From the NCBI GenBank assembly GCA_033439295.1, contig JAVTLE010000008.1, forward strand, positions 2,666,001 through 2,730,000: a stretch of 64,000 bases of DNA, given 5' to 3'. The translations under genes and the position numbers were made by a program. Below, piece by piece: positions 1 to 11,130 of the stretch. A model generated the notes under the pieces. It ran no database searches and had not been told where the DNA came from. It saw nothing but the letters and a program-made list of their open reading frames with translations. Numbering within the stretch: the stretch's first letter is position 1; every line of letters starts with the position of its first letter. Source of the stretch: Deuterostichococcus epilithicus. Lineage: Eukaryota > Chlorophyta > Trebouxiophyceae > Prasiolales > Stichococcaceae.

Positions 1-420
1 GCGCTTCGATAGGAACCTGCAATTTGCTTCGTGCATAGGACATGCAATTACGGTGTCGGGCAATACAGCAAATCTGTCGGCCAAATTGTGATCTGCCCAG
101 AAGATTGAATACTTTCGTTTTCAGACCAGCAAACCTACCCGGTACAGCGTCCTGCAGCTTCCTCCTGTGCTTCCCCGTACTGCGGCGCTGTTTTGTTTGT
201 CTGTCGACCTACTTTCTGTCACAGTTAAGGTTTGGAATGAGACTTCAGCTTCGTACGACGCAATGAAGACCGTCTAGAAACTTGGAACTGCCGATACATG
301 CAATTCGCATCCCATCCTCCTTGAGCACTGCCATGCCGTGCACCGTAGATAGGGATTGCCGATGAACCGGACGTGAAACAGAACAGCACAGAGACGCGCT
401 GGAGAGCGTCAGCAGCCACG

Positions 421-3400
421 ATGACGCACATCAGGGCATTCGAGTTTTACAGCGGCATCGGCGGTGCGCAGCATCGCCGGGCTACGAGCTCATGTTCATC
501 GAGGATTCGAACTTCTCGGCTCTTGCATACCGTCCTGCAAGGTCCTGCCAGGTATACAGGCCGCCTCAATGCCTGGCACGTCCAGTGCCACACGGCGGCG
601 GCTTCACACCTTATTGACGCCACTGCTGCAGGCATGCACCACGCGCTGGCGGCGGCCTGCGCACACGCCGAGGTTATGCGCGCCTTTGATATCAACCCGG
701 CGGCCAACGACGCCTACGAGGCCAACTTTGGCTTCCGTCCCTGCCAGGCGCGCACCCTGCAGTGCCTGCATGCACACCTAGGCCCACAGGTTGAACGACG
801 ATAAGAAGGTGTTCAGCATCAGGCTGCGGACCCGCCTGTCATGCAGAGGTGTCAGCGCTGACGCCTTGCCGCCCCGTTTCGATCGAGGCTCCATTTGACT
901 GTGCCTGCTGCCGTAGGGCAACATTGAGGCCATCCCCACAAGGTTGCTGGACGACCCGCGCATCAACATGTGGCTCCTAGCGCCGCCGTGCCAGCCGTAC
1001 ACGCGGCGGGGGCTGAAGAAGGGCGCGGACGACGGCCGCGCCGGCAGCTTCCTGAGCCTGCTGCGGCGGGTGTCAACGCTCAAGGTGCGCTGCTTCCGGT
1101 GCATCCGCTGAGACCCGATGTGTGTTGAGTGAAGTTCTCCAGCGACTGTCGGAAAAGTGTCAGCGCAATATTTTATGGGATCTCGAGATCACATAACGGA
1201 CACTGGTGCCACACGATGCCACACAGCGCATTGCCACGGCACCGCATTGACGCCATGGCCTGGGCCGGCGTCATTGGCTTGCTGAGCACATGCTGTGTGG
1301 TGGCGGCAGTTCTGCCCTGCTCATGGACGTCTGCAACGTGCTAGGCAACGCTGTCTTTTAGATGAACTACTTGCTCGTGCTGCTCGTTGCACTCCTGACC
1401 GAAATCCCCCCCAACCCATGCACAGTCGCCGCCTGCGTTCCTGCTGGTCGAGAACGTGGTGGGCTTCGAGACGTCTTCGACGGCTGGAGACCTGCGGGCA
1501 CTGCTCGGGCAGCAGGGCTACGCAGTCCAGGAGTTCCTGCTGTCACCAACGCAGCTGGGGGTGCCGTACTCCCGCCCCCGCTATTTCTGCCTGGCGCGCA
1601 AGGTGACGGACAGGCCAGTGACAATGCAGTCGCGGTCCCCGCACCCTTCCCAGCCTGCCGCCTTGCTAACCGGCACTCGCCGACATGAGGCGATCGCACA
1701 ACAGCAGAAACATTGCTGATGCAGCTCAGCATGCTGTCCGGGGAATTTGTGGCACGTCTGCTGAAGCCGCCAGCTGGCTGAGCTCGGCCCTCGCATGCGC
1801 CGCAGCTTGGGCCGGACGGCGGCGGCGCATTCCCGCTTACCACCGCGCCCGGCAAACCGCTGACGCTGCCGCCGGGGGACCTGCTCCGGGCACATTCCGC
1901 TGCTGCCGCCGAGCAGGACACCCTGCAACAGGACGGCGGTGGCGCGGCACGACCGTCAGACCGCGACGGCGCTGCTGCCAGCGGCTCTGGCGGCGGCGGC
2001 GGAGCGGTGCGACCGTCCTGCAGGACCGTTGCTGAGTTCCTTGTGACAGATCCAGCGGCGGAGGGCGCCCCTGCTGCGGCGTTTGCTGGCGTCGTCAATG
2101 GCGCTGAAGCGCGGCGGAATGGTGGCTCGCCTGTGAATACCATGCGGGCAGCCAAGCGCCGGCAGAGCAGCGGCGGCCACGGCGCAGCTGACGGGTCCGA
2201 AAGCTGCGCCAGCTTGCCGGTCGTTGCGGACGCCGAAGCCGCCCCGGGCCTGGCAGGGACCATGGCGGGAGAGGCGGCGGCGGCAGCGGGCGCCCTTGAA
2301 AGCGCGACGCTGCTTGGAGGGTCGGCGCACGAGGCTGCAGCGCTCGAGGCCCGCCCCGGCGCACCAGGCGCTGCAAGACCCTCAGCGGGGTTTCCAGCCG
2401 CGAGTGGACCGCCAGATTATGCCGTGCATGTGGACGCGCCAATGCCAGCAGCCCCAGCGACCGAGGCCGCCCCAGCGGCAGCTCCGGGGAAGTCTGCACC
2501 GCCTGACGACCCCTGGGCGCTGTACCGCTTCCCGGACGCCGAGCTTGCAGCTCGCGGCATCGTGCTGGATATCGCCTCGCCAGCCTCGACCGTGGTCAAC
2601 TGCTTTACCAAGACCTACGGGCGGTACAGCAAGGTGCGCAGCGGCAGGCGTTGTTTTGCAGTCACTGATGGGCTCAGAAGCGTGCCGCTGGGCAAGTCTC
2701 CCGGTCTCGTGGGCTGGGCCGTGGCAACACCAACTGGAGGGCTCAGCAGGGGTCGCAGGTGGAGGCCCAGGACGATGCTGGCTGCGCTGCTCGTTGCCGT
2801 CACGTGGCCGTGCTTCGCAAACCAAGGTTCTCGTCGCAATTTGACGCCTATTCGTGCTGCGCAATAGGGCTCCGGCTCGGTGTTGGCGACAGCGGGCCTG
2901 GAGCAGCTGCCAGGCCTGGCGGCAGCGTTCCCGCAGTACGCCGCCGCCGCGGGCGGCGATGACACGGCGGCGCCCGCTACGGCGCTGGAGCCGGGGGCAC
3001 CGGCCGGCGGCCACGTGCAGCTGGCGGCGGCGACGGGGGCCGCGGCGGCGCTCGGACTGAAGGCGAGCATTGGCTCCGGTTTGCGACACTTGTGACCCAG
3101 CTCTGCTGTGGCTAGGTCACCTGCGCCCTCTGGGATGGCCACCAAGGTCGAGGCAGTTGACAAGTAGACTGGGGCGGCGCCGAGATGCTTCTTGTGCGAG
3201 TATGGACCCTATTGCTGATGGAATATCGTGCTTTCCGTGTCACAGCTGTGGCTGCTAACCTTCCTGCTGTCGCTTGACCCTCTGACTCCGTTATTGTCAC
3301 TTCAAGGTTCCGCGACCTGTGTCATATGATGCCTTCTTCAAAATAAAGACTCATCTACCAGTCTGCACTGCCATGCAGCCCGGCGAGCCACTGGTGCCGA

Positions 3401-3860
3401 CTCCGGCACCGCTGCTAAACGCCATGCGCGCTCTGCGGCTGCGCTACTTCACGCCCGCCGAGGTTGCCGCGCTTCATGGCTTCCCGCCAGAGTTCAGGCG
3501 AGGCAACGCGGCTGCACATGAGGGTGTCTGCTTCCTGCAATGCATGCACATAGGGAGGGCATTGCAGGCTACGGCGCATGCACCTTCGACCATGCGATTA
3601 GGACAGAACCAGACCAGCCTGCGGCATTGAGCGCCCTCTGCGCAGCCTGCTGCGGCAGCACACGGCACCTGACATGTGTTTGACAGTCATGGCTCGATGG
3701 ATGCGGCGGTTCTGATGCACGCAGGTTCCCGCCGCACCTGACGCTGAAGCAGCGCTACGCACTGCTGGGCAACAGCCTGAGCGTGAACGTTGTGGCGGCG
3801 CTGCTGCGCTACCTGCTGCCAGAGGGCGCCACTGATGGCGGCCACAGTCACGCAAGCTGA
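421..3860 (+). CDS. TRDMT1/DNMT2: DNMT2-type tRNA (cytosine-38-C5) methyltransferase, at least 8 exons
   Basis: Dnmt2 enzymes methylate C38 of tRNA-Asp and related tRNAs using S-adenosylmethionine. Visible motifs in order: motif I FYSGIGG in exon 1 (421-463); AFDIN in exon 2 (632-747); catalytic PPCQPYTR in exon 3 (917-1084); ENV (motif VI) and [10 protein letters not shown] in exon 4 (1426-1602); the Dnmt2-specific CFT motif ([10 protein letters not shown]) in an exon ending at 2633; target-recognition sequence from 2868; [15 protein letters not shown] up to 3497; and motif [13 protein letters not shown] in the last exon (3725-3860). Two introns start with GC rather than GT (donors at 748 and 3498); both joins keep phase. 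The segment about 2040-2510 adds an Ala/Gly/Pro-rich stretch of roughly 150 residues absent from textbook Dnmt2 proteins. The left end of that exon and the exon after 2868 are not resolved. Function is secure; the exact model is not. Confidence 0.9.
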
Positions 3861-4125
3861 GACCGGAGGGTGACACGGTCTGAAGGAGAGGGGAGAACGT
3901 CTACAGATGTCATGAGCAATGGCGGCGGCAGCTGTGGCCATGTGATGCTGCGCTGTGGCTGTGCATCTGTTGCACCGCAGGCCAAGAGCGGCGCCGTGCC
4001 GCAATGTGGACCTGCGCTTGAGGGTACCGTTTCGCCGGCGAAACGCCTGCGAGCACTTGAAAGAGGAATGTCATCTGCCCAGCTAGCACTCGATCACAAC
4101 CAGCCGCCCAATATCCAATATGCAC

Positions 4126-4130
4126 TGTAA
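4126..4130 (+). terminator. Candidate TGTAA polyadenylation signal of DNMT2
   Basis: TGTAA lies about 270 nt after the DNMT2 stop and before the EF-hand gene. TGTAA is the usual near-upstream polyadenylation element of chlorophyte algae. The motif is short, so this is position-based inference. Confidence 0.5.
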
Positions 4131-4574
4131 ATAAGCATATATTTCGCACCCCGTAGATTGGGAAACAGTTGAGCGAGCGTCCCTGCACGTGCTGACGATC
4201 GCATGACGCCAGCATGCAACCGCAGAGCGACAGTGCGGCAGCCCCACAAAACGATCAAGGTATTGGCCGTTGGGCCTGTCGCGGAGCTACTCGGTCGATT
4301 AGGCGTGCGTCTGCCGCAGCCTCGGAGCCACACTGACTTGATCTGGCAGTCCAGCACTTCTGGTGCGTCGTACACGACAGAGCACAGCCCAAATACTTTG
4401 CCCAAATGAGTTTCGATTCCGCGCATGATTGTCGGCACGTTGCCGAGCCACAATGCCAAGCCATGTCGGCGGCGCCGCGGCAGGGCATGCCTGAGCACAC
4501 CTGCATGACCACCATGCCTGCCGCCCTCCAGACTCAATCGTAATGCCCGACATGTGCAGGTGTGGGCGTTCGTC

Positions 4575-5789
4575 ATGGGGTTGTTCCACTGGTTCTTCGT
4601 GTGGACTGCGCGCCGGGCATTCCGATTTGTTGACGCTGACAAAAATGGTCGGCTGGACCCCATCGAGGTAGAGCGCAGGCGCCGGGTCACTTGAGTGCTC
4701 GTACTGAGTTTCGCATCAGCGTACTGTTACATACAGCTGCTTCTTGCCTGATGCAGCGCCGCGTCTCACAGCACCTTTTCCAATGCGACCTGCAGGTGGA
4801 GGTGGCCATTCTACATCTGTACAACATCATAAACAAGCGGCTGCCTGGGTGGCAGGACCCGCCGTCAACCAAGGAGATCAAGGTGGCGGCCGCCATGCAA
4901 GCGCTGCTGTGTACCCGTGACCCGGTTGCATGTCTGGGTCACATGCTTACCCAGTAAACCCTATCAGCACATTCCCTGAAGCGGCAGACGTGAAAGTGGT
5001 TGTGCTTTGCGACGTCCGTGACACCAGCCTGTGGCCGCCGCATCGATTGCAGACGGCAGTGGAGGTGTATGGTGGCGGCCTGGGCGCGCTGGACGAGGCT
5101 TCCTTCGTCGAGTTTGCGCACTCCCTCGTGAAGTCGGGGCCGGGTGAGCAGCCATTCCTCAAGGATCCAAGGCAGCATGCCCCACCACTGTGCGCGGTGT
5201 CTGACGCTTGACCCATTCGCTCGACGGCAGGCGGCTATATGATGCACAACAGCCTTTCGCGTGCCCCAGGAGCTGCAGCTTGCATGACTGTCAGCTGTGC
5301 GCAGGCCCAATTATCTCTCCTGAAGGCAACAAAAATTTCTTGTTTTGCCTAGTTGACTGACCAAGACTCACATGACTGTTTGACTGCATTCGCAGACGCC
5401 TTCTTCAAACGCGTCGGCAGGCAGGCGGTCATCCGCACGGGCATTGTGCCCGGCGTCACATGGGGCATCAAGAAGGTATGTCACTGTCACAAGATGCCAG
5501 GCAGACGAAAGATGAGACTTCGTGAGACGGCGCTCGCAGCTGGAAAATCCTCCGCGCCCTGTCTGTGGCATCCCCCAGTGAGATTTTGCAGTGCCAGATG
5601 CTCCCCTTCCCACCACCGGATGTGCCACATCTGGTGCATAAGCATCTCGACTTGGTGTCTGAAGCCGCATCCACCTCCCGCCTGCAGTATGCCGGTCAGG
5701 CGCTCCGTGTGTCAGGTGTCCCAATGGTGGTGCTGGCGCCAGCACTGGGCGTGGTGGGCGGCGCCGTCCGCGGTCTGCTGCCATGGTAG
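4575..5789 (+). CDS. EF-hand family protein, 5 exons, 182 aa
   Basis: Exons read as 4575-4667, 4796-4882, 5053-5143, 5396-5475 and 5592-5789; all joins keep phase and the sum is 549 nt. Residues 20-31 form a canonical EF-hand loop, DADKNGRLDPIE, with acidic or polar ligands at positions 1, 3, 5 and a Glu at 12. The second EF-like region (VYGGGLGALDEASFVEF) keeps the helices but lacks the acidic ligands, so probably only one Ca2+ is bound. The C-terminus has hydrophobic stretches (VIRTGIVPGV and VVLAPALGVVGGAVRGLL), so membrane association is possible. The layout resembles plant and algal EF-hand proteins of unknown specific function. A 5' exon may exist, because an AG acceptor precedes the ATG closely and the reading frame stays open into it. 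Confidence 0.8.
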
Positions 5790-6171
5790 CTGCGCAGGGC
5801 GTTCGTGGCGGCTGCAATGGTCCGCCAGGCTGTGCATGCGCCCGCTGCAGGGACTGGCTCCTGGCAGACGCTACCAGGCAACCCCATCCGTAGTGCTCAA
5901 GGACATCAATGACAAGGCGGGCGGGGGCATGCGATCGGCGCGGTCGCGTAACATGTTGATTGTGCGGCACTGCTCAGTGCACTGCAGTTTCAGACTTGGG
6001 GCAGCATATTTCTCTTGTAGTTGTCTGTTGCTATTTCCGCTCATCTAAGTACCAAGGGGGCGTGAGATGTTGCTGGCAGGGCGGAGTGTGGGAAGTCAGC
6101 ATGCAGCTGGCAGGTTGCCCTCGAACTCCAGACGACGATATGAGGAAGAGCAGAAGACGGTAACCTTAATC

Positions 6172-6176
6172 TGTAA
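6172..6176 (+). terminator. Candidate TGTAA polyadenylation signal of the EF-hand gene
   Basis: TGTAA sits about 380 nt after the EF-hand stop codon and 55 nt before the ATG of the next gene. The stretch 5790-6230 holds no other gene that I can recognise. Confidence 0.4.
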
Positions 6177-6230
6177 ACTTGACATCTCACAGACAGTCTC
6201 TGCATCAATTCAACTTGTACCGCAATCATC

Positions 6231-7186
6231 ATGATGGCGCTCCAGCAGACTGCGGGCACCCGCCCGTGCATCGGCAGCTCCGTGGCAGCCCGCCCCTCGG
6301 CAGCCCGGCCTCAGCGCCTCTCTCAGCTCACAGGTGAGGCTTCCTGCATCAATGGAGGTCGGACAAGCGGGAAGCAGCACGGCGTCGCGTCCTGGCCGAA
6401 GCAGCTTCGTGCAGTGTCAGCACGTTTTGCTGGTGCAGGATCGTTTGACGCTGATGTGCTTCTGTCGCATGCGTGCAGTGCGCCGCGAGGTCGCAGTGCG
6501 TGGTCTCAAGGACGACCTCATCGGCCGCGTGAACAACCCAGAGGTGCTGCAATTCTGATCAGCCATATCTTGACTTGCAGTCTATGCCTTTCTGCTGCAC
6601 ATGCATGCTTCAAACGATCAATATGAGAATGGTTGTAGAACTATTCGTGTTACACACATACGGCCTATGGCATCTCCTTGCTCTTGCAGATCCTTTTGCT
6701 GCTGCACTGACAAGGCCGCTATGCTTGTGATGAGCTCTGGCCAATCTCTCCAATTGCCGCCCTGCACAGGAGTCGCGCGAGAACGCGGAGCGGAAGGAGC
6801 ACGACGAGAACAGCGCGTGGGCCAAGCCAAAGCCCAACAAGAACCCGCTGGAGAAAACTGGCGCAGCGCACGGCATCGGTGCTGGTGGTGCGTTGGCTTG
6901 CCTTACCTGACCAGACGCCCACATCGTAGCTCCTCCGTGGCCTGCGTATGCTGTATGGAAGCTCGTGTCGCAGAGCGTTAATTGGCCCCTGCACAGCATG
7001 CGTTGGAGTGTATGAATGGCTGCTTCCGACTTACACTCATTGAAGTTAGGTTTTGTGCATGCAGGCGCCGCAACCGCAGATGGCAACGATGGCAGCAGCG
7101 ACATTGCTGAGAAGGCCAAGGCTGGCGTCGACAACGTGGTCGAGGGCGTCAAGGACGCTGCCAAGAAGGCGACTGGCAACGAGTGA
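6231..7186 (+). CDS. Small LEA-like hydrophilic protein with probable organelle transit peptide, 4 exons, 135 aa
   Basis: Exons 6231-6333, 6479-6543, 6770-6887 and 7065-7186 join in phase (408 nt). The first 35 residues are rich in Ala, Arg, Ser and Gln and nearly free of acids (SSVAARPSAARPQRLSQ), as in chloroplast or mitochondrial transit peptides. The mature part is very hydrophilic (ERKEHDENSAWAKPKPNK) and ends in an amphipathic Lys/Ala/Glu/Asp repeat (DIAEKAKAGVDNVVEGVKD) like group 3 LEA proteins, which protect membranes or proteins during desiccation or cold. Family assignment rests on composition and repeat pattern, not on a catalytic motif. A second ATG follows the first immediately (MM). 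Confidence 0.7.
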
Positions 7187-8006
7187 ACTTGAGTGATTGT
7201 GCACTTGTGGCAGATGCCACGGATTTTGGGCGGCGAGCCGTACGCGCCGTCGTTGCAGTGATTGTGCTGCAAGTTGCCTCAAATTCTTGCGAGAAGACCC
7301 AACTTTGTCTGGAGAGCGAAGGTTCATCGATATTTTGTGGCTGAAAATGCGTCTTCCGGTCCTTCGATGTGTACACCCCAACCAAGCTCTCAATTTGACA
7401 TGTTCCTGTTGTGTGCGCGCTGCTTGGCCGACCCTGCATGAGTGCATTTTTCCCGCTTGCTTCGTTGACGACAATCTCCGTCGATATGATGACATTATCT
7501 CAACTTGTCCTGTCAAACAAACACAACAATGGCACCATACGAGGCAACGTCCAAAGGAGTTTTGCTCTTTTGGGCATGTTTTAGGCCACCGACCCGCCCA
7601 CCAGGGCCGGCCATGAGGCGCCTGTTAACTCACCCTTTGCTCTCATAACGTTTTTTTCACCAACATACCTCGGTAAAACACAGACCCAACACCGGCTCAC
7701 TCTGCCAACACTGCAGTACATCTAAGCCTTTAGAAACCAGTGTTGAAACCAGTTTGCCACGACTGTTGGCAGGATGATAGACTCGTAATCCCTCAATCAA
7801 ATAAAACCTGGGTAGTGTCAGATACAAGTCTGCCTCATGAAACCCCTCAGTCTCGCTACCATATGTCCGGCACAATGCTGCCTGGTTGCCGATATTCACA
7901 TGTGTACAAGCCAATGCGATGTGCCCTGGCATCGGCACCATCCGACGCATGTACCTCAACCGTTACGCGCGCGCCGCCTGCAGCTCAAAACCCTCCCCCG
8001 CCCCCG
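7187..8006. other. Convergent intergenic region, no gene seen
   Basis: This 820-bp stretch separates the 3' ends of the LEA-like gene (+) and the Duc1-domain gene (-). It is more AT-rich than the genes around it and must hold both 3' untranslated regions. I see no coding signature, tRNA or clear repeat, and no TGTAA close to either stop. Confidence 0.5.
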
Positions 8007-10760
8007 CTACCCATGGTACTGATTTGCCGCCGGCAGCAGCTTCTCGTGCCACATCTCAAAGGCGAAGTAGGGGTGCGTCTTGTCGCCCCGCGGCCGCATC
8101 ATGAACTGCAGCGGCTGGCCGTCCAGGTAGTGCGCCAGGTCGAACCTGCGAATTCCGTAAGTCAGAGGTTGGTTCTCATGGGCTACCCTGCGACAACTTG
8201 GAATAGGTACATCCAGGTTCGGAGAAAGGTGCAGAAATCTTGCAAGACTAGCCGCAACCGCACGCAGCAGCTGCTTTCGCCACGAGGATACTGCCAACGG
8301 GTGACCACCCTGGACTATGTGCTTGTTGCAGCAAGTTTAAGAGACGGACAACTGCTGCAGCACGGACAGGAGCAGTGGCGCACCTGTACACAGACAGGTC
8401 CAGCTCGTAGGAGCCCAGGTTGACCAGGTGCTGGAAGATGTGGAAGGTGTACACCTGCAGGGCGAGACGGTGTGTCAAGTTACCTCATTCAAACTACCTT
8501 TCCACGGCATCCTCACATCAGGTGTAACGCCCACTGATGTCTGACTGACTGCAGCGTAGCATGGAGGCGGCAGCCCTGGCGCAGGCAGACCACTCCAAAG
8601 CGCGCAGTCCGTGTCTTGACACATGCCCAACGGGGTCATACAGTCTGTGCATCTCGCAAAGTGTTCAAGGACGCAAGTAGGGCGCTGGCGCTGGCCAGGA
8701 ACACGGTGCGACAGAGCTGTGCTGCGGTGGAGGATTTGGGGTTGAGGGCCCATACCTTATCAGTCTCGAAGAATGTTTTGCGCCGGTTATCGGCGTTGGC
8801 GAAGTAGGCCTTGCGCTTGTCGACCGACGCCGGCGCGCCTGCAGGCCAGGTGTCGACAGAGCACGTCGATGAGAGGACTGCCGCCCGCCGCTGAGCCCCC
8901 GGGGCAGTCGGTAGTGCGTGGCACGCACATGCAAGGCACATATCTGCACCGGCTGTCCTAGATGCGCATGCTTGCGAACGCCGTTCCGCAATGCCTGTGC
9001 ATGGTGTGCTGCGCAACGCTCATGGCAGAAGGGGGGGTGCCAGGGTTGGTACCGTCAGACTCCTGGCAGTGTGGCCCCAGCAGCCGTGCGTCCTCCGTGA
9101 TTTCGCCGCAGAGGTCGGGCTGCTGCCCCGGCTCGCTGACGACAAAGCCCTGCAAGCACACTTCCAGCACATACCTCGATCGTCCCCTGAGCAGTCACTC
9201 TCATGCCCGCAGAGGCAGGACAGCGGAGCAACCAGCGCATCGACCAGTGACGGGCTGCCCCATCGTGGGCTGTTCTCACGGGCGGCTCCTCGACTTTGCC
9301 ACAGGCAAGCAGGAGCTGTGCGGAGGCGGCACAACCGCACGCCGCTTCGGTGAGCAGGGCAAAAGTGGCGGGCGGCCATGAGCCACCGGACAGAGCCGGC
9401 CAGCAGGAGGGAAGGCACTGCTTCTGCTTACCCTCAGGAGCTCACAGCCAGGTCACTGAAGTCAACTGCTGCGCTTGTGACTGCCGAAGCTGCTACGCGA
9501 GGCATTCCTCGCCTGCGCCATGGCAATGCTGGGGATGGACACGGAGGGCGCCGTTAATGGTGGCACATCAGCGGAATGAAGCTGTTGAATTCGTGAGAAA
9601 ACATAACAAAAAGGCTATACCTGGGCCATGGCGATGACGGGGACGAGGACAGAGGGCGCCGACATGTCGCCGATCTCCACGCTGCGGTTAATTGCCCGCG
9701 CCACCTTCACCAGCACCTGCAGCACAGAAACGTACATTGTGACGAGGGCGGGCAAATGGGTCTTCAATTCAGGGACCCGACCTCGGAGGTTCTCCAGGGC
9801 AAGGCTGCTGGGCCCACGGCGGCGGCGCCGTGTGCCGGACGAGGCAGGCTCATGCAGCGCCGCCGGTGAGCAGCGCCAGGGGTCACCCACCAGCCTGGGC
9901 AAGCTCGTCAAGCTGCTGCATGGGCAATGGGGAAACGCTCGACAGGACACGACCCCCAGGATTGTCCGCACCTGGTCCACCAGCCACCTGGCGGGCATGT
10001 TGGTGGCACGGGAGAACTCCTGCCCTGTAATCACATCCTCCATGCAGATGCGCTGTCTGGTGGCACGGAAAAGAAGTGACCGTTAGAGACTGCCAGTGCA
10101 CACGCAGCATGTGCACACACCACGAATGACACAGAGGGGCATATGCGATCGCGGTTGAGGATGTAGAAGGTTTTCGTTTGGGGGGCGCACTTGAATTGCC
10201 CCTGGATGCTGACGCGGCTGCGGCGGCGCTTACCGCCGAAGAGGCCCTGCGGCGCCGACGGTAGGTCGCGCACCCAGATGGCCGCCCCGCCCACGAAGCA
10301 TTCTGTCTCGAATCGGATCGGCCTGTGCATAGGAGGAGTCGTACATCATGTGCTAGGCGTCATATGCGCCAGAGCGGCTGATGCCGGAGTAGCGCCGTAT
10401 TCTGGCGGCGGGTGGCATCACTGCAGTCAGTTCTGTGCTCTGAAGAAGCCCTGCACATCCCACCAGGACGTGCGTGTGCAGGTTGCATGCTTCAAGCTGG
10501 TGCATTCTATGGCAGGACACATCCTATACAGAGTGAAACAGACGCAAGGCTGCTTCAAGCTCCTGGCGCTGACAACCCCAATGCTCAGTGTATTTCCAGA
10601 CTGTCAGAAGCACGCACGTGGCAGTGTTCAGGGGTATCCGCTGCGGGTCGCTGCCGTCTGTGAGCCGCTGCCCGGTGCCCGGCTTCAGCCGCAGCAGCCC
10701 CGGGGCGTCCTGCCAGCCCGCAAACAGGCTGGCATCCGGGACGTCAGGCCCGTCGGCCGA
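8007..10760 (-). CDS. DUF1769/Duc1-domain protein (C-terminal part of gene; 5' end unresolved)
   Basis: Read on the minus strand, successive exons spell the DUF1769 (Duc1) domain: GLLRLKPGTGQRL (about 10690), then RFETECFVGGAAIWVRDLP (about 10300), SIQGQF (about 10200), DVITGQEFSRATNMP (about 10030), INRSVEIGDMSAPSVL (about 9680), GFVVSEPGQQPDLCGEI (about 9150), KAYFANADNRRKTFFETDK (about 8800), VYTFHIFQHLVNLGSYELD (about 8430) and finally FDLAHYLDGQPLQFM, ending at the TAG at 8007. In the family the FVG, GxxF and DGQP blocks come in this order. Fungal Duc1 binds phosphoinositides at the plasma membrane and helps place the division ring; the role in algae is unknown. Upstream exons at 11131 and beyond may belong to the same gene. 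Confidence 0.72.
9512..9552 (-). repeat. Decayed copy of a Duc1 exon end
   Basis: About 41 nt match 9620-9660 without gaps at roughly three in four positions. The matching real segment encodes the end of an exon (SAPSVLVPVIAMAQ) and its splice site. The copy lies 108 nt further along the transcript, inside the following intron, and no longer encodes the same residues. Confidence 0.6.
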
Positions 10761-11130
10761 GCCCTCGCTCTGCACGATAGGCGGCAGGGGCGTCAGCGGC
10801 ACCACTGGTGCCATCGGCTGGCATCTGGCCATCGCGTCTGCAGAAGGCACTCGCCAAGTGGAGCGGCCATCCCAGCCCGCACGCCAAGGTTCCCTGATCG
10901 TCTGCATAGCCCTGGACGACTCTATTCCATGTCCCTCCATCTGGCACTAGCTGGGAGGATCGAGACCGCTTGAGACCGAGCTGCGAGGACAGCGTCAGGA
11001 GGAGCACCCAATCGGACGAGGGCTGTGGCTGTTGCTGAAACTGCATCGCCCCACTCTGCGTCCCTGCGCTCACCTGGGTTGCGGACGAAGGGCGGCGCCC
11101 CCAAGCCGCATTCTTCGCTGAGGAAACTCG

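Noticed and set aside
1367-2263. 298-codon open frame on the minus strand
   Set aside because: It is antisense to DNMT2 exons whose motifs are certain. Long open antisense frames are expected in very GC-rich coding DNA, and its composition (Ala/Pro/Ser/Arg) shows no family.
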